Shown piece after piece: positions 10,973 to 21,849 of a stretch of DNA of 34,888 bases. Source of the DNA: Physocladia obscura (taxonomy: Eukaryota; Chytridiomycota; Chytridiomycetes; Chytridiales; Chytriomycetaceae); assembly GCA_027596945.1 (NCBI GenBank), contig JADGJH010000021.1, forward strand, positions 1-34,888. The letters run 5' to 3'. Position 1 is the first letter of the stretch. The number at the start of each line of letters is the position of its first letter. Under the pieces are notes generated by a model. The model ran no database searches, was not told the DNA's origin, and saw only the letters and a list, made by a program, of their open reading frames with translations. Made by a program: the position numbers and the translations under genes.

Positions 10973-13900
10973 TCATTTGGAAGGTGGATGGGTTACCATG
11001 GGGGTATTAATAGAATCAAAAATAGCACTTCCGTCAGTCCATAATACATTTTCGCGTCCTTCAAAAACTCCGCGAGCCCTCAAAGCCTCATCAACAAGTG
11101 TGCTAACAAATTTTTTCACAGCATCTTCGTCATCGAAACCCACCCCTTTCTTAGAACTGCCATTGGCACTACTATCCTTTAAAAACAGCGTTTGTACAAT
11201 CCAAACTGCAAAAATCTGCCCACCCAACAACACCAAGCCTCCGAAAATCCACCCCAAAAACCCTACACCAAAAAAACCATTCCAAACAGCTGCACAAGCG
11301 TCCCAAAATTCTCGAGATCCAAATTTCACATGATTTCGCAAACGCAAGCGTTCGAGAGAGCTGTTGCGTCGAGGTGGGAGAAATTTTGTCCGTGGTTGTG
11401 ATGCGAGTCTTTTGCTTCCGGAATTCATCATTTCAAGCGGAATTAGTGAAATCATAAACTTTTTGCGAGACTCTTGGGATTGTAGCTGGAGAAGTTCGAG
11501 TTCATCTTCAAGTGGGTGCTGCTGTTGTTGCTGATCTTGCGTAGGGGATCCATTAAGAAGTGTTGATGATATCTGCGATTTTGATGACGCAGATAGCGGC
11601 AGCAACAATGGCAATAGTTTGCTTGATTGTTGTTGCTTTGTAATATTTTTCAAATGGGATTCATGTTTTTGCTGTAGACTGGTTGTTGCTTTTAAGGCAT
11701 CGCATATAAAAACTTCCAAATCCCTATAAAATGTTTTCATGCCATCAATCACTGCCGCTTGAATAATCCCTGTATTCAAATACCAGATCAGTAATTGCAC
11801 CTAAACATGCTTACACATACACAGTCATACCTTGTATCCAGCTACTTTTTACAAACTCGGTCTCACAAGAAACTTCAAGCTCAACACTTCCTGAATCTTT
11901 TAACCTCCAACATATCCGTGTCCGCGTGATAAATGATGTGCCACTCGGAACGTCAGGCGTAACGGTACTCTGCATAACACACAAACACGCGTCACTGCAC
12001 GCAATGACTGAATCTTCAATAAAACACCGTGTAGATTTTGGTCCCAGCGGATTCGTCAATGGCGTCACATATTCTCCTCGTCGCGAGTGTCCTTGTAAAA
12101 CATTTATGAATGGGTAGGGCGTTGCAGTTGTGGCCTCTTCGTATTGGGATTGATCTGGTATGATGTCCGGCGTGAATTTAGGGAACGCATCACTGGCAGA
12201 ATGCCATGATGTCGTTTTTATGCCAGAAGTGACATTTCGGTACTGAGTAAGATATTTTACTGTTTCCTTTGATGTACTGTATAAAAGCGTCCAAATTGAT
12301 GGTGGAGTTGCGAATAAGATTGTTGTTGTTAATATCGGTGTCATTTTTGCGTGAATCGCTCCGCATGTACATTTTACCGGTTCTGGAATTATTGCTGAAG
12401 ATGGGAGTGTTGAAGCGGATTCAATTTCAGTTGGCCCTTTCAGAGATGGAATTACTGAAGTTTGTTCTTTGGAAATTACAGGTATAACATTTATTGACGG
12501 TTTTCTTGATTTGCTACCCAACAATTTTCCGACAAACGAAGGAGAAGTCGGATTCGGTAATGGAGGCAAATGATTAATTGAGCCTTGTGTATTCTTTGAA
12601 TTTGTTAGACCATCCGAAATTATAGCAGCTACAGGATTCTGTCCTAACGATAAATTAGAATTTTCTCCATCACTGGTATTTGAATCTCCAGAATTCTCAT
12701 CATGCTTGCTTTCAATATCTTTGGCTCTTTTACTGATTGCTTTTGTTGATTTGACGTCGCCCTTCCATACCACAGAGTCCACATCCTCAGCAGTAGTCAC
12801 AGCAGGAGGAGGTTCAGTTGGTCTTTGAAGTAGTGATAAAGATGACTCAGCTGCAGGCAGTTTTACAGGCAATATATTCGACGCTGGCGCTGAAATTTCT
12901 TCGAGTTTCTTCATAGAAATGGGAGACACAGAAGTGGTTGATTGTGTAGGGGGTGGCAAAGAGAGTAATTTGCTTGAATCTTCAAGTGATGCGATTCTAT
13001 TCGATTTTTTTGCTATGTCTGACAAAGAAGAAGCAGGTCGATCGACTAAAAGCGCTACTTTATGTAATTCCATGCTGGCAGCTTTTCGTAGTTCCATCTT
13101 TTTCAAATGAGGCGTCAAATCAATGATTGAGCCATCAGGGGAATTTGGAGGACTAGACAAAATCGGAGGATCCACACTCAGTGGCTCCGACAAAGATTCA
13201 CTTGGCGGTAACACAACAACATGCTTTTGATGTACGACGTGAATATTTTTCGAATTCGCAATGATTGTTCCTTCTTCGCTTCCTGGAGCTAAAACACCTG
13301 CGGACGTTATGGGACTGCCGGGAACGCTGCGATCGACCGCAAGCTCAGCAAGTCCTTTCACGTGTTGCACAGATGCAACTGAAAGCCGTCGATCGAGAAT
13401 TCCCAAGACAGTATTATATTCATCGATACTGCCTGGCGACTGCGATCGAGATCCAAAGCCAGTATCAGCGGTGCTTCCGTTGACGCCACCGTTCCCGCCA
13501 GTTGCGCCACGTCCTCGAATTATATTCAAAGCTAATTGTCCAATTGTATCTAAGGTCGAATTGTTTGATTCGTTGTTCGATTTCGCGGCAGTTTTCAACG
13601 ATTGGATTTCGAAGGGCAGGTCATCGTTATTATCTTCAGCTGCATCTTGTTCATCTTGTTCGGGGTCTGGTATCAGTGATTTTGTACGCTTAAAAGTTTT
13701 CATTTTTATTGCTTTGGATGTATTTCCCCAAAGTTTCGTGATGATGTCGTAAGATGTATCTCGAGCAAGAAAACTCGCAAAATAGTGCTGATTTAATATT
13801 AATAAATTAATATAAATAACAAGTCGAAGAATCATTAGATCCACCTTTTGTCCCACAATGGTACAGAATTCTATTGAATTTGGAATAAATCCACCAATAC

Positions 13901-14960
13901 TTTTCTTTTCAATGGAAATCACGTCGTCGAAATCAAGAATTAGATGATGCGACCAGCCAAAAATATTGGCATGAAAACACATATGGTGTGCTGTCAAATA
14001 CATTTTTCCCTGTACAAGAATATCACGTTGCCAAGCACAAGAATAATCTATGCCGAAAACGAAGGAAAAAAAGAAAAAAAAGGTAAATTAAAATTGATAA
14101 GTATTCACACCCAAAGCTTCTTTTTTTTTTTTTCGTTCAAATCAACCTTCCACAAGATTCTCAGAACTTTCAATAGCCGGAAAAAGATCATGAAACTCCA
14201 AATTTCGTTTTTTAGACACTTTAGACTCATTAATTACGTTGCCACCGTTGCCATTACCGTTGATGGACGCGTCACGAGAAGAATCGGCGACGGCTATAGT
14301 TGAATCCGAATTCGACCCGTTGCCAGCAGCGCTTTTTTGCGATCTACTGTTGTTTCTCTGCAGCTTTAAAACCGCGACGGCATCAGCGGAACGTAACGAA
14401 GGATCCTCGCCGGCATCGATTGACGAGCGGAAACGCGCTTGTCCTTGCGAGTGTGAATGCAACGACCCATTTTTTTGTTCACTGTCAAGTAAAGCAGTTG
14501 TGGGCAAAGTTATACTATTACTTCTGCTGCTGCCGTTGACGAGATTCTTGCTTTGTAGAAGAGGTGGCGTGCTGGTGCGCTGAGTAATGGCAGATGTTTT
14601 TGGAGATGATGAAAATACGGACACGTTTTCAGAAGATATTACGAGTGGCGTGGATGCTTTTGGCGGAACGAAGAAAGCCGCGCCAACGGATTTCACGGGA
14701 CTACTTCCGGTTGCCGGTGAACTAGCACGAATCGCAATAGCAGCAAATGGTTTGGAGGATGTCTCGGCGCAAGAATCGATGCTTTGTCTGCTTTTCGCAG
14801 ATGGTTCGAGTGCCGATTCGGACGCTGATTCCGAGTCTGTTTCTAAACCAGTGCTGGGTTCAAATTCTCCATTGAAGATATTTTCTTTGCTTTGCTGTTC
14901 CGGGTGTGCGTGTTGTTCTTCCACTTCCGAATCAACCGACACTGCTTCAGTTCCTTGCAT
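10973..14960 (-). CDS. GRAM-VASt-transmembrane protein, Lam/Ltc1/Aster-type sterol transporter
   Basis: Members of this family sit in the ER membrane at contact sites and move sterol between membranes. The exons inferred are 14147-14960, 13845-14047, 11831-13787 and 10973-11769, with GT-AG introns and consistent phases, giving 1256 residues. Residues 1-255 are Ser/Thr-rich. The GRAM domain spans about 255-340: FHDLFPAIESSENLVED leads into YSCAWQRDILVQGKMYL, then FHANIFGW and YFASFLARD. A disordered linker of roughly 450 residues follows. The VASt domain starts after a CTCGAIH motif, at about 815-1010, and contains NPLGPKSTR, TVTPDVPSGTSF and FVKSSWIQG. A Gln-rich segment follows, then a hydrophobic helix at about 1155-1185 (GVGFLGWIFGGLVLLGGQIF), which is the expected membrane anchor. 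Each domain is split by an intron, and the joined reading restores the consensus, which supports the splicing. The ATG at 14960 is preceded by an in-frame stop. Confidence 0.9.
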
Positions 14961-15788
14961 TGAATTTCTGTGTCAAGCCAAACAAAAATCAAATCATACG
15001 ATTGAGTCACAGAATTGGCTAAGGTAACGTGTTTGGTTTTTTCTGACTCGTTCTTTTTTCTTATCTCTTGTACAATAATGTCAATTGCATTTGACCAAGT
15101 TATTTTAGTTTATTATCCAAAAACAAATTGCCCATACTCAAAAATTAAAAGTCGAAAAAGAGAATTTTAAAAGTAAGGCGCACAATAAAGTTGATACATA
15201 ACTTTATTATGATTCAATACAATAAAAGAAAAGAAAATTGTTTTGTTCTAACTACCTATCAACCAATGTCAATTGGCAACTGACTTTTGAGGTTTGCAAT
15301 CCACTGAAGAGCTGCAGGAGTGGGAAAACAAGAACAGTTTTTTATACTCTTGTTTAGAGTCTTTTTTCAAACCGTTTTGGCTTATTTTTCTACTTCGTTC
15401 AACTTTCACTATTTTTTTTTTTTTTCTGATCTTAAATCATTTGTTCAGTTCGCATACAGTCGAAAATTGAAGGAAAATAAAAATTCTTTTTTGGCAATCT
15501 TTTTTATTTTATGTATCTGAGCTATAGCGCAGTTGATTATTAAAAAAATTAAAAAAATTTGAAATGTGTGCTGTAACTGATTGCAGTGGCTTCCGTTGAG
15601 TTTCGAATTATTAGTACTGGCTTAATATAATTAAATTATTGAAACCAAAAGAGTCAAACACTCATAAAATAAGATATCAAACAAGAACACAACCGCTTTA
15701 TTGACATAAATTTTTCACTATAACTAAACAATTCACTAACTAAAAATGGGTCCACGTTTTTTTCCTTAAATTCTACGCATAACACATA
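14961..15788. other. Intergenic region
   Basis: The 14961-15100 part is the probable promoter and 5' untranslated region of the GRAM-VASt gene. The middle is A/T-rich with T homopolymers around 15410 and no supported coding. The 15660-15788 stretch is the 3' region of the gene ending at 15789 and carries a minus-strand AATAAA at 15697-15702. Confidence 0.5.
15697..15702 (-). terminator. Polyadenylation signal AATAAA
   Basis: AATAAA on the minus strand about 90 bp beyond the stop codon at 15789. Confidence 0.45.
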
Positions 15789-16717
15789 TCAAACAATATT
15801 CACTTTCAGCTTTATCCCAGACTCCGCAAAGATAGCTCCCTCATTTTTCACATCGTTCTGAAACACTTGCAAACGCTTCTGAATTTCCGTACGTGTATCC
15901 ACATCAATCCCTAGCTCGGTATCAGTACACACCAAAATATGCTTCCATTCTAATTCAAATTGCTTGAAAAACTTTTTGAACAGCTCCACATCCATGCTAT
16001 AAATTTCTTGGTCAACCATCCATCCAATGTCGTCATTTGTATAGAACAAAAGCACGAGCAATGGCCCTAGTGCCGCACCTGCCTTCGTCTTGTCTTTTGC
16101 TAAGCTTTTCGATGCATTGAAGCCTTTTGTTGAAAGTGGGAGCAAATATTCCTGCCACAATTCGTTATTTTTCGACGTATCGCCGTGCATCCAATCTTCT
16201 TCAAACTGACCGATGGAGTCAAGAGTTTTTTCAACATATTTTTCAACTGCCGCGGGAATCTTGAGTTTTTCTTCTTTAAATACGTTGCAAGAAGCCAGTG
16301 AGAAAAGTATTCAGTGAGTGCCACGAATATATCGAGTGCAGCACGTATATCGAGTGAAAAAAAAATACAGAATAGAGCAAAAAACCGAGAGTAGTCAGAG
16401 TGTCGAAAAATCATGGAACACAAAACACAGCCAATAAACGACACAGCCAATAAACGACACAATATACCATTATCGTCATTCTCATCATCATCGTCTTCAT
16501 CTTTATTTTCGTCATCCTCATCGTCGTCCTCATCCTCATCATCGTCTTCTTCGTCATAGGTGACATTGGTAGGATTGACAACTTTATTTCCTCGAGCCGT
16601 TGGTTCAAGTGCCTGCTTCGCAGTCGCAGTATTTACAGTCGCAACAATCGCATTTGCTGTTTCTGCCACTTTCGCGGTATTGCCACTGCTGGTGACTTTT
16701 TTTGCTTTTCCGATCAT
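15789..16717 (-). CDS. Unrecognised protein with basic N-terminus, acidic run and globular C-terminus
   Basis: I do not recognise the family. Two exons are inferred: one ending at 16468 and 15789-16273, joined in phase 1 across a 194-bp intron that is much longer than its neighbours. The first in-frame ATG is at 16717, but coding-looking Lys/Ala/Thr-rich frame continues upstream to about 16936 without an ATG, so a short 5' exon is probably missing. In order the protein has a basic Ala/Thr/Lys-rich segment, then a run of about 30 Asp/Glu residues (YDEEDDDEDEDDDEDDEN), then about 160 residues that look folded, with LWQEYLLPL, LGPLLVLLFYTNDDIGW and FKKFFKQFELEWKHIL. A basic-then-acidic layout is common in nuclear and chromatin proteins, but that role is only a guess. 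The carboxyl exon is the most secure part. Confidence 0.6.
16425..16461. repeat. 16-bp tandem duplication inside an intron
   Basis: The unit ACAGCCAATAAACGAC is repeated just over twice with an exact 16-base period. It sits immediately inside the 5' splice-site end of the 194-bp intron of the gene at 15789. Confidence 0.85.
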
Positions 16718-17062
16718 TTGCTGGGTTCCAGTTTTCTTTGTCCTCCTAACTGCTGCGCTCACCACTGCATTATTTCTAGATTTTCCGGCAGTTGCTGTTG
16801 TTGCTTTCACTGATCCTTCGTTTGTTTTTGATGCTGCTTTGGATCCTGATCCACGTTCCAAACCCCAAAAAATGATTTCCGAACCACACAAAAAGTATGT
16901 ACAAGTCTCACTTGGCAGGTATAAGCTAGATCAAGCAAAAATTCTGAGAACTACTTTATTGAAGTAATGCAAATAATAAAATTTTACAAAGAAGGGATTT
17001 GAATTATTTAAAACGATGATAAATCAATTTTTTGAATCACTATTGTCACATTGATTTAAATG

Positions 17063-17426
17063 CTCATCAGAAAACTTTTGCAGTGTTTCTTGCAGTGAGA
17101 GCATAGTTTAAACTGTTTGCAATTGGGGCAAAAAAACCAAGACAGGCTTTTATTCGAAATTTTTGTACCTTCGGACATGTGTCTGTTTCAATTTTTGCCA
17201 ACTTCTGAGCCTGCTCATTTTCCTGCAACTTTTTTCTGCTTTCTTTTTGCTCTTTAATCAAAGACATTTCAGTTTCTTTCTGTGTTTCAATTTCCAGCAC
17301 TTGTAACTGCTCAATGTAAACTCTTGATGTGCTTAAAACTTTCTCTGACTGGATTTTTGCTTTCTTAATAGCTGAGTCAGGTATTTTGGATGTGAAATGC
17401 TTAATTATACATTTGTGAGTCTTCAA
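17063..17426 (-). pseudogene. Coiled-coil fragment with Cys-rich tail, no start codon
   Basis: A minus-strand open stretch without an ATG. It encodes a charged, heptad-like coiled coil (IETQKETEMSLIKEQKESRK) followed by Cys-rich sequence. The frame runs on to 17067, but a GT-AG pair (donor after ACATGTCCGAAG, acceptor GCAAACAG) would instead join the coiled coil to CPKFKLCSHCKKHCK, ending in a TAA near 17063. That alternative is more protein-like, with closely spaced Cys/His residues. I do not recognise the family. With no start codon and surroundings full of relics, a decayed, possibly transposon-borne gene is most likely, but this is inference. Confidence 0.35.
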
Positions 17427-17476
17427 TTATTGTATTCAATTATCCATAACCAATCCATGAACTTTATCAGATCTGA

Positions 17477-17592
17477 TGTTTGAGAGCAAAAATGTTCTTT
17501 ATTATAGCATTTCAAGCATATGAAATAAAGTAAAGAAATAAAGTAAAAAAGATACCGGGTGTTTGAGAGCAAAAATTCTAAACTCAAACACC
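17477..17592. repeat. 17-bp direct repeat overlapping a 10-bp perfect inverted repeat
   Basis: TGTTTGAGAGCAAAAAT occurs at 17477-17493 and again at 17560-17576. The second copy overlaps a hairpin: GGTGTTTGAG at 17558-17567 pairs perfectly with CTCAAACACC at 17583-17592 across a 15-base loop. The arrangement resembles a transposon or MITE end, but I see no associated transposase. Confidence 0.6.
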
Positions 17593-18303
17593 AGGGAAAA
17601 TTCCATTTTTATGTAAAATACTGTATCTGATTATGCGCCATCCCAACTTCAAACAAAGTCAGCTGGATTTATCAAATTCAGCGCAATCAAGTATTGATGG
17701 AAGTTTACTTGAATCAATTCTTACCACTTGTATTCAAAAGCTCCTTATAAAAGCCATGTTAGCACATTCCAAACTAAAAACTCCTTTTAATAATCCTTTG
17801 CTGTTTACTTTGGAATTGTGAAAGTCCATACAATGTGTTTCTTTGAACACCTTTTCTCACTCAGAAATCTTTCTAGAAATTGCATAACCATTCCTGTACA
17901 CAAAACTCGTATGTCATCTTACGTGCGAAAGACAATCTATTGCAACATTTGCCAATATTTTATTGTTTTGCTTTCTGTGTTGTTTCATAGTTAAATTGGC
18001 TCTTTATACTTTATTTTGTTAACTGTAAAACTTCACTCTTTTTAATGTAGCCAGAAAATCTTAAGTGTGGCATACTGGCTGGAAAAAGGATCTATTGGTG
18101 CCAGCATCAAAATATTCTGTAAGAAAGTTGGTTGTTGTATGAACTCCAAGATTGTCACCCAACAAAAGTTAGTGAGTCTTTAATACAAAACTAACCAAGT
18201 TCTTTTAAGCCCCTCCAAAGAAAGGTTTTGATTTATTAAAACTAGTTCAACAAGTCAAGGACTTCAAAAAAATGTTATTTTTTCTTTTTTCTCTTTTAAC
18301 CAC

Positions 18304-20201
18304 CTATGCCTTGTGCTGCCATCCCTCTACAATCCACTCACTATGAAAGCTCCGTGCCTGTTTTCTTTCTGATTTTATTTTTGTGTTTTCTCCACAAAAT
18401 TTCCATCGGGGTGTCTTGGCATCATCCACAGCCACCCTCATTTTGCCCAACTCTTTGCCTTGATCAATTTGAACCAGCCTATTAAACAAGTTCCACTGGG
18501 CCTCTGTCAGATATTCAGGTTTGCTTGATATGACAAAGGTTGGAACGATGTTTTCTCTGAAACTAATGCTTTTTGGATTTGCAGTTTGATATTTCCAAAT
18601 GTAAGTAGGCAAAATGAAACATCCATTACTAACTTGCCACCAGCTGTTACAAATGGAATGAAACTGCAAATTGGCCTCTATCATCACCAAATTTGTTGGG
18701 TTAGCTAATTACATTTCTCACACTGACTTTTGACTGTGAGTTGTTGCTTTGTAATTTGATTTGTATCTTGTCAATTCTTCCAGCTATAGCCTTTTTTGTT
18801 CATTTGGTGCTTAAATTTTTTGTTCACAATTTTAATTTTTTCAAAGTTAACAGATTAGTTCATGTCATTGAGATTGCTTTCAGATGGTTCAGATTGATAT
18901 TTTTTTTTGTGATACCTATGTGAGTTTTCTGTTGGTTTTATAATGTTTTGTTTATTGTTTTCCCTCCTTCACGTGTTTTTCAATTTTTTCTTTTTTCTTC
19001 ATTGAACTATTACTTTTATTTGTTCTCCCTGTTCCTGTCCTTGATTGGTGTGTACCGTCGTTTACTGAATACTTACACAAGGCCTATACAACGAACAGGA
19101 ATTTAGATCGATTGTGGACGACTTACCGCAAATCCAACATTTTCTAGGTACTTTTGAGCATGAAAAGAATATTGTAAACAAAATTTGAAAGCTACAAAAA
19201 ATATTTGGTAAATGCAATCCACTATGTTTCTAAGAAATCGGAATTTTCACAAATGAAAGAAGTTAAATTTTACTTCATATCCATAAAAAAAAAAAAATTT
19301 AGAATTCCTTACTTATCCTTCAACATCTTAAAAACAAAAACCTCCAGCAGATATTTTTGTACAAAATTATGGCCATCAAAAACTGCATGAAAATCTTTGC
19401 CAAAGTGATGCAAATTGTTTTAAATTTTTGAGAAATATTAGTATAAAGGCAAATAAACCAGCTTTATGTTGAATCAATCACAAAGATTAGTAGTTGCTTG
19501 GTCGTGATGACATTTTGCATTATCCATAATTTAAATGAAAATTGGATAAAACATATTCAAATTGAGTTTGTGAATGTTTTTCAGATAAGAAAAACATCGA
19601 GTTTTACATCCACCCAAATTCCTCACCAAATTACTCCTCCACACAACCTCCTTCCTACTTCTTTTCTCCTCATCAATTCCTTTAGCACTCTTAAAGTGGG
19701 TTTTAAATTAAATGACCAAATAGTTGAGTTTATGATACTTAGAGTGATGATGTCAGGTTGTTGTATACAAATTCACATCGAAATGTACAACAAACTGCAC
19801 AAACTCAAAGGTCTGTACATACATCTGATCATATTCCTTTGTACAATGGGGATAGTACCTGCTAGTTGAGTGTTTACGCAGATTTCTGTTACTTAGTTGT
19901 TGGTACTGTTGACAGTGGTACTGACCTTGTTCAAAAGGATTGCCTTTAGCAGATTCAAAAATTGCTTCCACCTTTAACAGTAATAGAAAAATTACTTCTG
20001 TTGAAATTATGTCTGACAGTTTGATGCTGTAGAGGATGTTATTTGCGTATCGTTTTTGAGAAGGTTGACAAAGAAGGATGTTGTGCAACCAATGTCAATT
20101 AACAGATTTTAAGCATTGGAAGATGATACTCTGGGCGTAACCTCGAATTCGGAATGATGAAATAGTGAATCATGGGCTCATTCAATATAAATTCTTTCTA
20201 G
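18304..20201. other. AT-rich region with short unrecognised open stretches
   Basis: A minus-strand stretch at about 18304-18690 (containing YLTEAQWNLFNRLVQIDQ) looks moderately protein-like but matches no family I recognise and has no clear neighbouring exons. Around 19040-19160 two overlapping plus-strand frames both read plausibly (for example YNEQEFRSIVDDLPQIQ), so one could be an exon of an unrecognised gene. The rest is featureless and T-rich. Nothing here is firm enough for a gene call. Confidence 0.3.
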
Positions 20202-20480
20202 AATCGAGACAGTTCTGCTGATGTGGGTAATGAAAATAATTTGAATATTTTAAATTTTGATGCGAATAGTTCCACCTTCTGATCAATTCGCTTACCAAGT
20301 TTTACGACCGCAAAGGCGTTAAATGTCTGCTATTTTAGGGTGAATGCGGGATTACTTTCACCAAATACACCAGCAGAGACCCAGATGATGATACAAAAGA
20401 GAAATATTCTATATTTCAGTTCAACGAAGAGGACAAGGCGCATTTTATACCAAATTCATTGGATATCAAAGAGAGGAAAA
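20202..20480 (+). CDS. Possible exons of an unrecognised plus-strand gene
   Basis: Protein-like frames bounded by splice signals. An exon at 20202-20226 (ends LLMW) has a GTAATG donor, and an exon at 20339-20480 follows a TTTTAG acceptor and ends at a GTATGA donor. The second reads GECGITFTKYTSRDPDDDT, then KEKYSIFQFNEEDKAHF. Between them, 20270-20317 also reads in phase (FHLLINSLTKFYDRKG) and is separated from 20339 by only 21 bases. It may be intron rather than exon. I found neither start nor stop exons and recognise no family. The fragment could be real or decayed. Confidence 0.3.
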
Positions 20481-20888
20481 GTATGAATTTGCTGATGTGG
20501 ATAATGATGCATGATCAAAAATTTTGACAATTACATTTATCATTAGACAGATTTTGGAAACAAAAATGAAATTTCTTTGTGAAATTTTCTTGTGGATTTT
20601 CTCACAAGGACATTTCACAAAAACATTCTTTGATCGTTGTCCCGCCTATTTTCCAGTTTATTGTTTTTCAATATGCTGTGCAAGAACATTTATTGTGGCT
20701 GCTTGCATTTGATATCAAACGCTGGACAGATACACTAAAAATACAACAAACTCAAGAATTCATAGAATTTCTTTTTATTGACATTATTGATATTTGATTC
20801 TCGTTATTCACATTATTAATGATTGCGCTATGATAATGATAACAGGCTTTTGCTCATCGATCAGTTCCAGTTACTCGGCAAGGTTACC
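20481..20888. other. Short region with imperfect hairpin
   Basis: The segments at 20579-20594 and 20603-20618 form an imperfect inverted repeat: 14 of 16 bases pair across an 8-base loop. A minus-strand AATAAA at 20774-20779 could serve the gene ending at 20889. Plus-strand open stretches here match nothing I recognise. Confidence 0.45.
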
Positions 20889-21491
20889 TTATCCACCACT
20901 GAGCTTGAACCCGTGGTTCGGAAACGCGAGTGGAAAGACGATCGATTCGTGATGGACACTATTGGTGCGGCGGTGTTTCGGACGGGCATCACGTGACGCG
21001 CGCGTGACACTTCCCGGTAATGTGAATTCATAGTTATCACTGTTTGGTGGCGGTGGCGGTGGCGGAGTTTGCGAGTCTTGGCTCACGGAGTTTCTATTTG
21101 GATGCATTGCTGAAGGCGAATTTACTGGCTTCTTTGCACTTTGAATTTGATCAAAATCGGCATTTATCGGCGTTGAATGCGAGTTTCCCTCCAGACTAAA
21201 GACTGCGCTTGAAGCCAGGTTGGGCCAATTCCAGTGTGTATCTTCGGCATTTCGAATCCAACGGAACCCACTTTCAAAGTTTGGATGGCTGTGGCTGCGG
21301 GTTCTCGTTCGTGAACTTCGCACTGATGATACTGTTGGTGTTGGAGTTGTTGCTGTTACTGATGTTGTTGAGGCCACCCATGTTTCATTTCGTCCGATCC
21401 CAAGACTTCCAACAGATACTTCTGAATGTATCCGCCGCACTAACTTGATGGCGAATCCGTCTTTCGAGGCGTTTCTTGAACTGCTGGCCAT
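20889..21491 (-). CDS. Unrecognised Ser/Pro-rich protein
   Basis: A single-exon reading frame of 200 codons, with ATG at 21491. I do not recognise it. The sequence is low-complexity: Ser/Thr-rich at the amino end, an eight-proline run in the middle (QTPPPPPPPNSDNYEF), and a basic carboxyl segment with HRRTNSVHH, which matches the RRxS/T-type consensus of basophilic kinases such as PKA. There are no cysteines, signal peptide or membrane segments. The frame stays open upstream of the ATG to a possible splice acceptor near 21517, so a further 5' exon cannot be excluded. Composition argues for a disordered, phosphorylated regulatory protein, but that is inference. Its 3' end faces the unassigned plus-strand exons at 20.2-20.5 kb. 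Confidence 0.55.
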   Translation of the reverse strand: MASSSRNASKDGFAIKLVRRIHSEVSVGSLGIGRNETWVASTTSVTATTPTPTVSSVRSSRTRTRSHSHPNFESGFRWIRNAEDTHWNWPNLASSAVFSLEGNSHSTPINADFDQIQSAKKPVNSPSAMHPNRNSVSQDSQTPPPPPPPNSDNYEFTLPGSVTRASRDARPKHRRTNSVHHESIVFPLAFPNHGFKLSGG

Positions 21492-21849
21492 GCCTGATCG
21501 GTATCCTTTTCTGACCTGTTTTTTCTGCCTTGTTTATCTTTTTTTTTTTTTTTGAAGATCTTGTTTGGTTGGAGATACAAAAATTTTCATCAGTTCCGCG
21601 AGATTTTTCTGACAAATTGTAAGTTGTGCAAGCCCGAAACAACTGGTTTATTCAATGCATGCGCTGCTAATCAGAAAGAAAGATTTTAGAGACATAAAAA
21701 TATAATATAATGACCAAATTGAGTTAAAAAAAGGAACAATAATGTGCGACTGCAAATTTCACTCCTCTTTTACGATCTCCAGCTCGTGACACGCATCGTT
21801 CCAATCACCCTTTTCAAGCCACGGAAAAAAACCAGTAACTCATTAAAAT

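Larger units (their letters stand above)
16970..18303. other. AT-rich region with decayed coding fragment and repeats
   Basis: Apart from the coiled-coil fragment at 17063-17426 and the repeat pair near 17.5 kb (both listed separately), nothing is supported. A plus-strand open stretch at about 17633-17821 and the surrounding sequence match no family I know. Base composition is strongly A/T-rich, as in the other transposon-relic zones of the window. Confidence 0.4.

Noticed and set aside
12919..13752. Several plus-strand open frames antisense to the GRAM-VASt gene
   Set aside because: They are antisense shadows of a long coding exon with verified domains at both ends.
20851..20996. Plus-strand open frame (LLLIDQFQLLGKV and onwards) overlapping the end of the minus-strand gene at 20889
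   Set aside because: It has no start, recognisable family or clear splice partner. The opposite strand has a complete ATG-to-stop frame, so I treat this as a shadow, although a tail-to-tail overlap cannot be excluded.
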